From positions 1 through 64,000 of the forward strand of contig NZ_BAZW01000018.1 in assembly GCF_000974365.1 (NCBI RefSeq): a stretch of 64,000 nucleotides of DNA, in the 5' to 3' direction. Source of the stretch: Geofilum rubicundum JCM 15548 (lineage in GTDB: Bacteria > Bacteroidota > Bacteroidia > Bacteroidales > Marinilabiliaceae). A program made the translations under genes and the position numbers. This document shows, in pieces, positions 41,312-50,111 of this stretch; positions within the stretch are counted from its first letter, which is position 1; every line of letters starts with the position of its first letter. The notes beneath the pieces are model-generated. The model saw nothing but the letters and a program-made list of their open reading frames with translations, searched no databases and was not told the origin of the DNA.

Positions 41312-42505
41312 CTATAAATACTCAACGGTCACTTCTTTTAAAAACTTATCTTCCAATAGCTTAACGATGCGTTTTATGATGGAGCGCCTAATTTCCAACT
41401 CCACGGGCAGGTTAGGGTCCTGATGGGCCACGTTGATGCGGGTGCCATTCATGACATGGATGCGATCGCTTTCTAAAAAATACTTCACAATGAGATCGGC
41501 CGGGCCAGTACCCAGGCGACTGTCCTTCCGGAGGTTCTCCAATATTTTGGCCACCTTACTGAGCGTAAGAATGCCCTCGGTCACCAGATTGATGCCCTCC
41601 ACATAAGAAACCGGCGGCAATTCAGGGTCCCCCTGTTCCATACCGGCATCAAACTTCAGGGCCAACTCCCGCGCCACGATTTCAGCAGTTGTACCGCCGG
41701 CAATAATTTTCTTTCCGGAAAAACGCTGTACTTTAATGGAAAAATCCAAATCCCGTCTTTCATCAAAGGGCGGACCCGAAACCAACAGCAACTTCCGGGG
41801 CTCCCGAAAATAAACCACCCCGCAGGAAGTGTCGTCTTTGGGTTGACCGCCATCATGCTGCGAAGCGATATTCACAATTTTCCGGGCCAGTTTTGAAGAG
41901 GAGGTGAAGGGATTATTGGTAAGAATTTTCAGTACCTGCGTTACCAGATTGTCCCGTCCCCATCCGAAAGGAAAGGCTTTGGAGCCCATGCCCGATTGTA
42001 TGATGCCATCACTCCAAAACAAAAGGCGGTCTTCCTTCTCAGCCCTGAAACTACAGGTATTGATCACTTTGCCCTGATATTTCTCAGAGTCCAGTACGAT
42101 TTTTTCCCACCCGGGATCAAAAATCTCATCTCCTCGCAGCAGCAGACACAGCGGATTGTCAAACTCAACAATGGTGGTAAACCCGTCGTCTTCAATATCA
42201 ACAATGGTAAAGGTGGAATAACTGATTTTCCGGACGGAGCAAACCGGAAGGGTATCCATGATGATTTCAGCTGTTTTCTGCACTTCCCGATGCTCCATGG
42301 TAAAATTAACCGCCATCGAGGCGGTTAATGAAGCCAGAACATTGGCTTTAATACCAGAACCCATGCCATCTGAAAGGACTAAGATGGTGCGCCCTTCCTC
42401 CTTCACGCGTCGCGATAAAAAAACATCCCCACAAATCGATTCACCATGGTGATTCACTTGCTGACAAAAAATATCAATAAAAATATGACTTTCCGGTAAT
42501 CGCAT
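41312..42505 (-). CDS. SpoIIE-family protein phosphatase with an extra C-terminal domain
   Basis: Residues 1-230 form a PPM-type phosphatase: ESICGDVFLSRRVKEEG, ILVLSDGMGSGIKANVLASL and a late KDDTSCGVVYF supply the metal-binding aspartates. The last 160 residues (IAGGTTAEIVARELALKFDA, VEGINLVTEGILTLSKVAKI) form a second domain that I do not recognise. It follows the sensory hydrogenase gene by 32 bases, and no other phosphatase is in the island. It probably dephosphorylates a partner of the RsbW-like kinase, or the hydrogenase itself, in response to the sensor. Confidence 0.85.
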   Translation of the reverse strand: MRLPESHIFIDIFCQQVNHHGESICGDVFLSRRVKEEGRTILVLSDGMGSGIKANVLASLTASMAVNFTMEHREVQKTAEIIMDTLPVCSVRKISYSTFTIVDIEDDGFTTIVEFDNPLCLLLRGDEIFDPGWEKIVLDSEKYQGKVINTCSFRAEKEDRLLFWSDGIIQSGMGSKAFPFGWGRDNLVTQVLKILTNNPFTSSSKLARKIVNIASQHDGGQPKDDTSCGVVYFREPRKLLLVSGPPFDERRDLDFSIKVQRFSGKKIIAGGTTAEIVARELALKFDAGMEQGDPELPPVSYVEGINLVTEGILTLSKVAKILENLRKDSRLGTGPADLIVKYFLESDRIHVMNGTRINVAHQDPNLPVELEIRRSIIKRIVKLLEDKFLKEVTVEYL

Positions 42506-42537
42506 TTCTCTGACTATTTAGCGGTTGGGCCCATTAG

Positions 42538-44390
42538 CTATCCCTCTTCCTCCTTACTACCCAGCTTCTGCGCATCAATGATGGAGGTGAGTATTTTTTC
42601 AGTTTTGGAGGCACTTTCTCCCAGCAAAAAAGCAATTTGCTGCACCGTCTCTAGGTTTTCCTTGATCACCTCCCTGGCCCGGTTAATCACCTCTTCTTTA
42701 CGCACGTCCGGCGAGGTTAAATCGCGAATAATGCCGCCCACTACCTTTTGTTTCTTAATGGTGAAGACAGAGATATTTAATATCGACTCACCATAGGGCG
42801 TGTCCCGGTTCAGCAGATCCTGTCCCGATTGCAAAACAGTGGCAAACAAACGATAGAATGGTACCAGAGAAGCCAGTTCGGCGCCTTTCAGACCAGGAAT
42901 TAATTCATTGATGGTCTGGGCGTCCTCACCCACCATAGAGATGAAAGCCCGGTTGGATTCAATGACCCTTAAATTCTCATCCACCAAAACGACTCCGGCA
43001 CTGATTTTATCCAGCATGGCCGTTGTTATCTCAGCCGCTTCGAGTGCGTGTGTTTCTCCGGTGCGGGCTTTCTCCTCGCTCTCCTTTAGCGCTTCTTTGG
43101 TGCGCTTTAGCTTGTCGTTGGCAGCATTCACCTTACTGATAAAAGTGTGCAATTTTTGAATGGTATAAGTATAGCACATTTCATAGTTGGTCAATCCCTG
43201 CAGATGTGCCACGGCAAATTCCCGACAGGAGGGATAGCCGCAGGCACCGCAGCCCAACTGGTCTTCCGTCTTACTTTTCCCCATATCGTTCAACACCCGC
43301 CGAATTTCATTTTCAGCAGGGTAGGGCATGCGCCGGTCCTGACTATTAAACTTACGACCAAAATCAAGGTGGCTGAAACGCTCAATCTGCTCGTGCCAAT
43401 TAACCAGATCAATGCCCCTAAGGCGTTTATTTACGTAATGAATCACCTCTGAACGCCTGAGAAATTTCTTTCCGCCAGGACTCATCCCCGGTCCCATTGC
43501 GCAGCCTTCACAATAAAACAAATCGAGGTGCTGCTTCAGCCTGTTTCCCGCTTAAACTCTTCAATGGATTGAAGAAAATCGGTCTTGCCATTGGCACTGA
43601 TGATATCGCCTGACAAAAGCTCCTGATTGATGTCTACAGCCTGCAACATGCCTCTGCGAATGGGGAACAATCCACCTTTTCGGCCAACAGGAGGATCAAA
43701 ATCACTGAACTCCACAAAATTCTCAGAAATTCCGTTTTCCTCAAACATTTCCCGCAACTCGACAAAGGTAATGACGCCATCCACCCTTCCGCTTTCTTTA
43801 TGCATGCGGGCATCATCCTTAGCTGCCACACAGGAAGTGATGTAAACCACCTGCGCATCATGACCATACATCTCGCGAACAACTTTGGCCATGGCCACGT
43901 AAGGAGGCACCAGGGGGGCTAAATTCTCCACCAGCTCAGGATGAAACTTCTCAACAAACCAGGGAACCGGGGGACAAACCGTGTGTATGTAATACTTTCC
44001 ATGAAAGTCGTTCAACAAATCCTTGTACTTATAAGCAATTAAATCTACCCCAAAAGCGGTATCCAGCACATAATCGAAACCCAGTGCCCTTATCATGGCC
44101 ACGAATTTTCGAAAATCGGAAATATCCACGAATTCGCCCGATATGGATGGATCGCAAATAGCGGCCGTTGGTTTGTCGGAGCCTATCAGGTCCCGTACCC
44201 GATCCTTCTCCTGACGGTAAGATATGGCATTCTGGGCACAAACGGTTACGCAATGACCGCAATCAACACAACGCTCAGCGACGACTTTGGCATGGTTATC
44301 TTCTATCTTGATGGCCTTAACAGGGCACACCCTGATGCAGGTAAAACTCAGATTACATTTATCAGGATCTACAACTACCAACTGACTCAT
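42538..44390 (-). CDS. hydS: PAS-bearing sensory [FeFe]-hydrogenase (HydS type), one frame break
   Basis: The repaired protein has about 617 residues. Order: two [4Fe-4S] motifs (CNLSFTCIRVCPVKAI, CVDCGHCVTVCAQNAI), H-cluster domain (TVCPPVPW, TSCVAAKDDA, and FYCEGCAMGPGMSP after the break), an FeS domain (LGCGACGYPSCREF), a short coiled coil and a PAS domain (LDKISAGVVLVDENLRVIES). The proton-transfer cysteine of the first motif is valine. This is the architecture of group C [FeFe]-hydrogenases proposed to sense H2 or redox state. The break at 43536 is restored by one base (ETG-LKQHLDLFYCEGC). It is followed by the SpoIIE-type phosphatase, its likely output. Confidence 0.9.
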
Positions 44391-44437
44391 AAAAAATATT
44401 TATTTTAAATTTGCTGGCCTGCTTTCTACAGGCATAG

Positions 44438-44722
44438 CTACTCCTCCACAAAAAAACGATTCAAAATCTCATACACATTTTCAGTTGTAACACCCTTAAA
44501 AACCGCATCATCAATTTTCAAAACAGGACCTTCTTCGCACAGTCCGGTACACAGCTCACCGCTAAAAAACACAGACGATTCAAGTTGGTGTTGCTTTAAA
44601 TAATTCTTAACGATGTCAAGAATGGATTTATTCCCCCTTGAAAAGCAGCTGCTCCCCAGACAAATCGTTATGTTGTGTGCTGGTACCATATCGTTTAAAT
44701 CTTTAGCAAGCCCCTTTTGCAC
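44438..44722 (-). CDS. Small thioredoxin-like [2Fe-2S] ferredoxin
   Basis: The 94-residue protein has four cysteines in ITICLGSSCFSRGNKS and GELCTGLCEEGPVLK, the pattern of the NuoE-type [2Fe-2S] fold in its shortest form. It begins 2 bases after the corrected stop codon of hydA at 44725 and lies 47 bases before the sensory hydrogenase gene. It could replace the N-terminal [2Fe-2S] domain that the set-2 HydB lacks; that is an inference from domain content. Confidence 0.85.
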   Translation of the reverse strand: MQKGLAKDLNDMVPAHNITICLGSSCFSRGNKSILDIVKNYLKQHQLESSVFFSGELCTGLCEEGPVLKIDDAVFKGVTTENVYEILNRFFVEE

Positions 44723-44724
44723 GC

Positions 44725-46522
44725 TTAATAGCGTTCACGGGGCGTATAAGTTGTGTGCAGCAATTTATGCGACAGGTGTCCGAGTGGCTCAATGAGAAAA
44801 TCCTTATAAATCTCAACACTTCCGGGTTTTCATGCGACTTCCGAATCATCTTATGGGCATCCTCACTATAAATGGCGGAAGTACGTTGACGACGAATTTC
44901 GGGCGAAGTAGGTATGGGTTGACCGCCTCCACCGAGACATCCACCCGGACAGGCCATGATTTCAATAAAATGATACGCAGCAGTGCCATCCTTTACCTTT
45001 TGCATCACGGTCTTGGCATTGGCCAAGCCATGCGCTACGCATGTTTTTACCTCCACTCCTTCCAGAAAATCATATTCAGGTAAGGGCTGTTCAATTTTAA
45101 TGGCAGCTTCCCGTACCCCTTCCATACCTCTTACAGGGGTAATATTGAGCCCTTCAAACGGGACTTCCCTGCCGGTCACCACTTCATAAACCGTCCGCAA
45201 GGCCGCTTCCATAACCCCACCTGTGGCACCAAATATAACACCGGCACCTGAACTCTCACCCATAAAACTGTCGTAATTATCATCCGCCAGCGTTTTAAAA
45301 TCAATTCCGGCTTGTTTTATCATCAGGGCCAGCTCACGGGTGGTTAAAACATAGTCCACATCCTGATAGCCACTGGCATACATTTCAGGTCGGTTGGCCT
45401 CAAATTTTTTGGCGGTACAAGGCATAATGGAAACGCTGACCATGGAGGCCGGATCAACCCCTGTCTTTTTGGCGTAATAGGTCTTGGCCAGCGCACCAAA
45501 CATTTGCTGTGGTGATTTGGCGGTCGACAAATGGCTCAGGAACTCTGGAAAGAGATGTTCTATAAATTTTATCCAACCCGGCGAACAACTGGTGGTCATG
45601 GGTAATTTCACAGCCGGATCCTTGTCCTTCAAAGCCCGGGTCAATCTTTGCAGCAACTCATGTCCCTCTTCAATAATGGTGAGGTCGGCCGTAAAATCGG
45701 TATCTAAAACGGCGTCAAAGCCCATGCGCTTCAGGGCGGCCACCATCTTACCGGTGACAATCTCTCCCGGATCGATGCCCAGAGCCTCGCCCAGGGCGAT
45801 GCGCACCGCCGGAGCTGTTTGCACCACCACGTATTTTTTGTCGTTATTGATGGCTCCCCACACCTCATCAATGTAGTGTTTCTCAACCAAAGCACCGGTG
45901 GGACAGCGGTTCACGCATTGTCCGCAGTTGGTGCACACCACCTGATACATCGACTTTTCAAAAAAGGTGGAGATCTTCATTTCACTGCCCTTTCCCGAAA
46001 CCGTCAATGCCCCGATATTCTGCAATTCATCGCAGGTACGGACACACCTTTGGCACCGAATACATTTTGAATCATCCTTTATGATGGACGGGGAAAAATA
46101 ATCTATCGTATAATCTTTAAAGGGTATCAGATTGATGTACCCGTTTTCACCAATAATATACTCATGCGACAGGCTTTGCAATTCACAATTCCCATTCTTA
46201 TAACAGGTGGTACATTCAGCCGGTGTTCCGACACGAGCAACTCTATTATCTGCTTGCGGGCATTGCGGGCTTTCAGACTGTTGGTATGAATTTCCATACC
46301 ATCGGCGGCCGGGATGGCACAGGCAGGTAAAAGCCGGTCGCTTCCCGACTGCTCCACCACACAAACCCGACAATTTCCGGCGACGCATAAATCTTCATGG
46401 TGACACAAGGTGGGAATCCGTACATTAATGGTACGGGCAGCCTCCAGTAAAGTCGTTCCCTGTTTAACACTGACCGATATGTTGTCTATTTTTAATGTTA
46501 CCTGATTGTCCATGGTTCCCAA
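44725..46522 (-). CDS. hydA: [FeFe]-hydrogenase catalytic subunit HydA (set 2), two frame breaks
   Basis: This is a second catalytic subunit of about 599 residues. It has an N-terminal [2Fe-2S] domain (CVAGNCRVCVVEQSG), the His/Cys cluster (EHPAECTTCYKNGNCELQ), two [4Fe-4S] clusters (CIRCQRCVRTC, CTNCGQCVNRCPTGAL) and the H-cluster domain (TSCSPGW, MPCTAKKFEANR, EIMACPGGCLGGGGQP). The first motif has Ser where HydA of the other set has the second Cys. Breaks at about 46227 and 44805 are each restored by one base; the second repair gives the expected end (YKDFLIEPLGHLSHKLLHTT, stop at 44725), 2 bases before the next gene. Overall identity with the other HydA is clearly high but domain surfaces differ. 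Confidence 0.93.
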
Positions 46523-46557
46523 ATTTTTGATTAGTAATCATCGAAGATCCATCCCTC

Positions 46558-47736
46558 CTAATAAATCATTTCCTCCTTAAAATTCTCAACAATAGAACTG
46601 AAGGAGTTGGCCACCGATTGCCCCAAACCACACTTGGCTGTCTGCCGCATAATCTCGGACAACTCAAGAAGCTTGTTTAAGTAATCGGAAGACTTATCGC
46701 CGCGCTTTACAGCCTCTACTCCCATTAACAATTGCTGGGTACCCACACGACAGGGGGTGCATTGCCCGCAACTCTCCTCTACAAAAAATTCCAGATAATT
46801 ATGCAAAACATTGTACATCGAACGGGAGGAATTGAATATCATCATTGAACCTCCGGTGGGTAGCGATACGCCTGTCAATTTTCCCTGATACCCGATAATG
46901 GTCTTCTCAAACCTTTTCCGGGGCACGCAAAACCCGGCCGCACCTCCTACCTGAACAGCTTTGGCATCCCCATCCCCAAAATCATCCACAAACCTTTGCA
47001 GGGTCATGCCAAATTCCAATTCATAAATCCCCGGTATGGGCGTGTCTCCCGAAACAGAAAACACCTTGCTTCCCCGACTGTCCTTCACGCCCAAATCGCG
47101 GAATTTTTCAGCACCATATTTAAAAATGGAATAGGTATGTGCCAAGGTTTCTACATTGTTAATAACCGTGGGTTTACCATTGTAACCGTAATTGGTGGGA
47201 TAGGGTGGCTTATTTCGCGGCTCGCCCCGTTTGCCCTCCATGCTTTCGAACAAAGCGCTTTCCTCTCCACAGATGTAGGCCCCGGATCCCATAAAAATAT
47301 CGACCCTGAAATCGAGGTTTAACTTATCCATGATCAAATGGAAGTCGTCCAGAGCTGTGCGCAACTTGGGCACCAGAAATTTGTATTCGTTTCTCAGATA
47401 AATAAAACCCTTGGTAGCGCCTATTATCCGACCACAAACGGCCATGCCGGTCAACACTTTATGCGGCACGCTCGAAAGAATTTCCCGGTCTTTAAAAGTC
47501 CCGGGTTCCCCTTCGTCCGCATTACATATAACATATTTCTGATCGGCCTCTACTTCGCCAGTCAGGCGCCATTTTAAGCCCGTTGGAAAACCGGCCCCAC
47601 CCCGTCCTTTTAAGCCGGAAGCAATCAAATCGCTGATAATATCTTCGTTGTTCCTCGACAAGGTTTTTTCCAGAATGGCTTCGGAGTCACCTTCATTTTT
47701 AAAAATCAGGTCGAGACGTTTCAATGTCTTTGTCAT
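46558..47736 (-). CDS. hydB: HydB/NuoF-type flavoprotein subunit (set 2, short form)
   Basis: The 392-residue protein has the NuoF core only: [18 protein letters not shown] and CNADEGEPGTFKDREI for NADH and FMN, GSGAYICGEESAL, and the N3-type cluster ESCGQCTPCRVGTQQL. It lacks both the N-terminal thioredoxin-like domain and the C-terminal two-cluster ferredoxin present in the set-1 HydB. Similar short subunits occur in NADH-dependent, ferredoxin-independent hydrogenases such as that described from Syntrophomonas wolfei, so this set may not bifurcate. It lies 42 bases after hydC and 35 before hydA. Confidence 0.92.
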   Translation of the reverse strand: MTKTLKRLDLIFKNEGDSEAILEKTLSRNNEDIISDLIASGLKGRGGAGFPTGLKWRLTGEVEADQKYVICNADEGEPGTFKDREILSSVPHKVLTGMAVCGRIIGATKGFIYLRNEYKFLVPKLRTALDDFHLIMDKLNLDFRVDIFMGSGAYICGEESALFESMEGKRGEPRNKPPYPTNYGYNGKPTVINNVETLAHTYSIFKYGAEKFRDLGVKDSRGSKVFSVSGDTPIPGIYELEFGMTLQRFVDDFGDGDAKAVQVGGAAGFCVPRKRFEKTIIGYQGKLTGVSLPTGGSMMIFNSSRSMYNVLHNYLEFFVEESCGQCTPCRVGTQQLLMGVEAVKRGDKSSDYLNKLLELSEIMRQTAKCGLGQSVANSFSSIVENFKEEMIY

Positions 47737-47778
47737 GGTTTCAGATTTAAGAAAATTCGAAAACGCAGCCCACCAGGA

Positions 47779-48255
47779 TTATAATTTAAGCGCCTCCCGA
47801 CGGTAACCATCAATAATATCACGGATTTTTTCGGGAGTCAGCTCGGTATGGGGAGTATCGTTCACCAGCATGGCGGGACCCTTATGGCATTGTCCCAAAC
47901 AGTTGGCTTCTTTCAGGGTAAACAAACCATCGGGAGTTGTCTGCCCGGGTTTGATCTTAAGAATACGCTCCAACTCCTGAAGAATCAGATTCTTGCCATG
48001 CATCATGCAAGTGATGGTTTTACACAGACGAATAATGAATTGGCCGCTTTGCCGGGTTTCCAAAAAACTGTAAAAAGTGGCAGTTCCATAAACATGGGCG
48101 GCCGAAATATCCAATTCCCGCGCTACCTCCACCATATCTTCCTCGTCAATCACATGCTTATGCTCATAAATATCCTGTAGAATAGGCAACAGCGATTGAC
48201 GCTTTCTGCCACGCTTTGTGGCAGCCTTGTGAACAATGCTTTGAGATTCTGGCAT
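47779..48255 (-). CDS. hydC: HydC/NuoE-type hydrogenase subunit (set 2)
   Basis: The 158-residue thioredoxin-like [2Fe-2S] subunit starts the island transcript. The NuoE core is clear (EDMVEVARELDISAAHVYGT, ATFYSFLETRQSG), and the cluster cysteines are in LCKTITCMMHGKN and EANCLGQCHKGPAM. A basic N-terminal extension (ATKRGRKRQSLLP) is absent from the other HydC. The gene order here (hydC-hydB-hydA) differs from set 1, where hydC is last, so the two sets were not made by a recent tandem duplication. Confidence 0.93.
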   Translation of the reverse strand: MPESQSIVHKAATKRGRKRQSLLPILQDIYEHKHVIDEEDMVEVARELDISAAHVYGTATFYSFLETRQSGQFIIRLCKTITCMMHGKNLILQELERILKIKPGQTTPDGLFTLKEANCLGQCHKGPAMLVNDTPHTELTPEKIRDIIDGYRREALKL

Positions 48256-48384
48256 AACTTTGAATTTTAAGCACCTGGCATCCGTTCAAATTTTCCCTTC
48301 AGGCTATTTTCTGCTATCCGAAAACAAAAAATAAAAAGTGCCAAATCAATTGGAGATTTTTTTCTTTATTTAAATTACAACATT

Positions 48385-48430
48385 AAAAAAGAGGGTTTTT
48401 ATGACTTTTGTCATAAAAACCCTCTTTTTT
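48385..48430. terminator. Perfect 20-base-pair bidirectional hairpin terminator
   Basis: The arms 48385-48404 and 48411-48430 are perfect reverse complements (each starts or ends in a six-base A or T run) with a six-base loop CTTTTG. The A/T runs at both ends make it a terminator on either strand. It separates the TspO transcript from the hydrogenase island start at 48255. Confidence 0.9.
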
Positions 48431-48519
48431 ATCTGGCATCCTTAATTTGAAATCTATCTAAACAAAATGGAAATCGGTATTATGGTCCAGAAGTTGGCAT
48501 TTGCCTCAGGCAAAAAACA

Positions 48520-49002
48520 TCAACTATTTAAAAAATAGTATCCGGCATTCAGCACCGTCGCAAAAGTCACCCATAGAATGTAAGGAATATTGAGGTAAGC
48601 CGCCAGGGGCTTAACCCTGTAAAACCACAGCATCATAACCAATATACTGAGCCATAAAAGCAGGATCTCCATCAAGGCCAATTGGAGCATTTTAAAATAG
48701 AAGAAGATGAAGGTCCATGCAAAATTCAGCACCATTTGAACGCCAAAAATAAGCAGTGCTCTGTTTCTATTCTTACCAGGCGCTTCCTTCCAGACCAGAA
48801 AGAAAGATATCCCCAATAAGATATACAGGATCGTCCATACAGGCCCAAACAACCAGTTGGGGGGACTGAATGAGGGTCTATTAAGCGTCGCGTACCATTC
48901 CGGAATGGCCTCCGAAGTAACCATACCGGCCAAAGCGCCCAGTCCCAAAGGGATGACCAGGGCAACGATCAATTTTAGAATGTTGGTTATTCTATCAGAC
49001 AT
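48520..49002 (-). CDS. tspO: TspO/MBR family tryptophan-rich membrane protein
   Basis: The 160-residue product has five membrane segments and the family motifs: WYATLNRPSFSPPNWLFGPV, WTILYILLGISFFLVW, and NFAWTFIFFYF with the conserved tryptophans. TspO proteins bind porphyrins and are linked to stress and redox responses. It lies 10 bases after a small membrane-protein gene, with which it probably forms an operon ended by the strong hairpin at 48385-48430. Confidence 0.92.
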   Translation of the reverse strand: MSDRITNILKLIVALVIPLGLGALAGMVTSEAIPEWYATLNRPSFSPPNWLFGPVWTILYILLGISFFLVWKEAPGKNRNRALLIFGVQMVLNFAWTFIFFYFKMLQLALMEILLLWLSILVMMLWFYRVKPLAAYLNIPYILWVTFATVLNAGYYFLNS

Positions 49003-49012
49003 AAGTCAAAAT

Positions 49013-49335
49013 TTATTTAGGGGAAGGTGCCAACAGACCGGCCAAAGCACCGATGGCTGCAGAACCGATGGCTGTTAATACGGTGGGAACACCCTGATCG
49101 TTGGTTATCTGACCGCTGCCCATCAGCACCAAAACGCCAATAATAATGGCCAAAATGGTCAAGCCTAAAGCAATGACAATAATGCGATAAATCCATTTGT
49201 CGGTCTGCAAAGGGTTTTGCTGTTCAAACTGCTTAACGGCTTCCAGCGGATTCTCTTTAAACTGATTTGCAAATCCGGGTTGGAGACCAATTGGTTCTTA
49301 AACTCATCAAAGGACTTAATGTGTCTTGTTTCCAT
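49013..49335 (-). CDS. Small membrane protein, unknown function, one frame break
   Basis: From the ATG at 49335 the frame reads METRHIKSFDEFKNQLVSNP; a break at about 49272 shifts it, and one added base restores NQFKENPLEAVKQFEQQNPL followed by a single strong membrane segment (WIYRIIVIALGLTILAIIIG) and a glycine/alanine-rich second hydrophobic stretch (LTAIGSAAIGALAGLLAP). The repaired product has about 107 residues. I recognise no family. It may be co-transcribed with tspO. Confidence 0.6.
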
Positions 49336-49514
49336 GGTGTTTGTTTTGGGTTAAAAAATTCAAATGCCTCCACGCCCATTCTGTCACAAATCAAAACAAA
49401 GTAAGAAAAAACTTCCTCATTTACCAACAATTACCTCCCATGCAAAAAACATACTTTTTATTGCAAATATTACAAATAACGTATAATTTTACTCCTGTAA
49501 TATAATTTACAGAC

Positions 49515-50111
49515 ATGCGTAAACTAAACAAAAAACAAGCCAGCCTTCTGAATACAGGACGCCAACTGTTTTGGAAATATGGCTTTAAGCGGGTGACCAT
49601 CGAAGAAATTTGCCGGGAAGCCAACACCAGCAAAATGACTTTTTATAAGTATTTCCCCAATAAGCTGGAGTTGGCCAAAGCTGTCTTCGACAGCGTTGTT
49701 GACGAGAGTCTGGCCCATTTTCAGAAAATTTTGCATGCCGATCTGCCCCCCTCAGATAAAATGAAGCAGTTGCTAATGGCGAAAATGGAAGGAACGCATG
49801 ACATCAGTAAGGAATTCCTGGCCGATTTTTACGGTGATGCCGAGTTAGGGCTGAAGGACCATATAGAGCAAAAAACACAGGAAACCTGGTCGACCATGCG
49901 TAAAGATTTTGAGCGGGCACAGGAAAACGGACTCTTCCGCAAGGACCTAAACCTCGATTTCTACATTTACGTGAGTCAAAAAATGATCGAAATAATTAAC
50001 GATCCCTATCTCAACAGCCTGTATTCTTCGGCCGACCAGCTGATAATGGAATTTACCAACTTACTGTTGTACGGGGTTTCACCTCATAAGTACCCCTTAT
50101 GCGTAGCCTGA
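49515..50111 (+). CDS. TetR/AcrR-family transcriptional repressor
   Basis: Residues 8-58 form the TetR helix-turn-helix: LLNTGRQLFWKYGFKRVTIE, EICREANTSKMTFYKYFPNK. The C-terminal ligand domain is not conserved enough to name an inducer. The gene overlaps the barrel gene by 13 bases and heads the transporter genes behind it, so it probably controls its own operon. The T/A-rich region 49430-49510 just upstream should contain the operator. Confidence 0.9.
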   Translation: MRKLNKKQASLLNTGRQLFWKYGFKRVTIEEICREANTSKMTFYKYFPNKLELAKAVFDSVVDESLAHFQKILHADLPPSDKMKQLLMAKMEGTHDISKEFLADFYGDAELGLKDHIEQKTQETWSTMRKDFERAQENGLFRKDLNLDFYIYVSQKMIEIINDPYLNSLYSSADQLIMEFTNLLLYGVSPHKYPLCVA

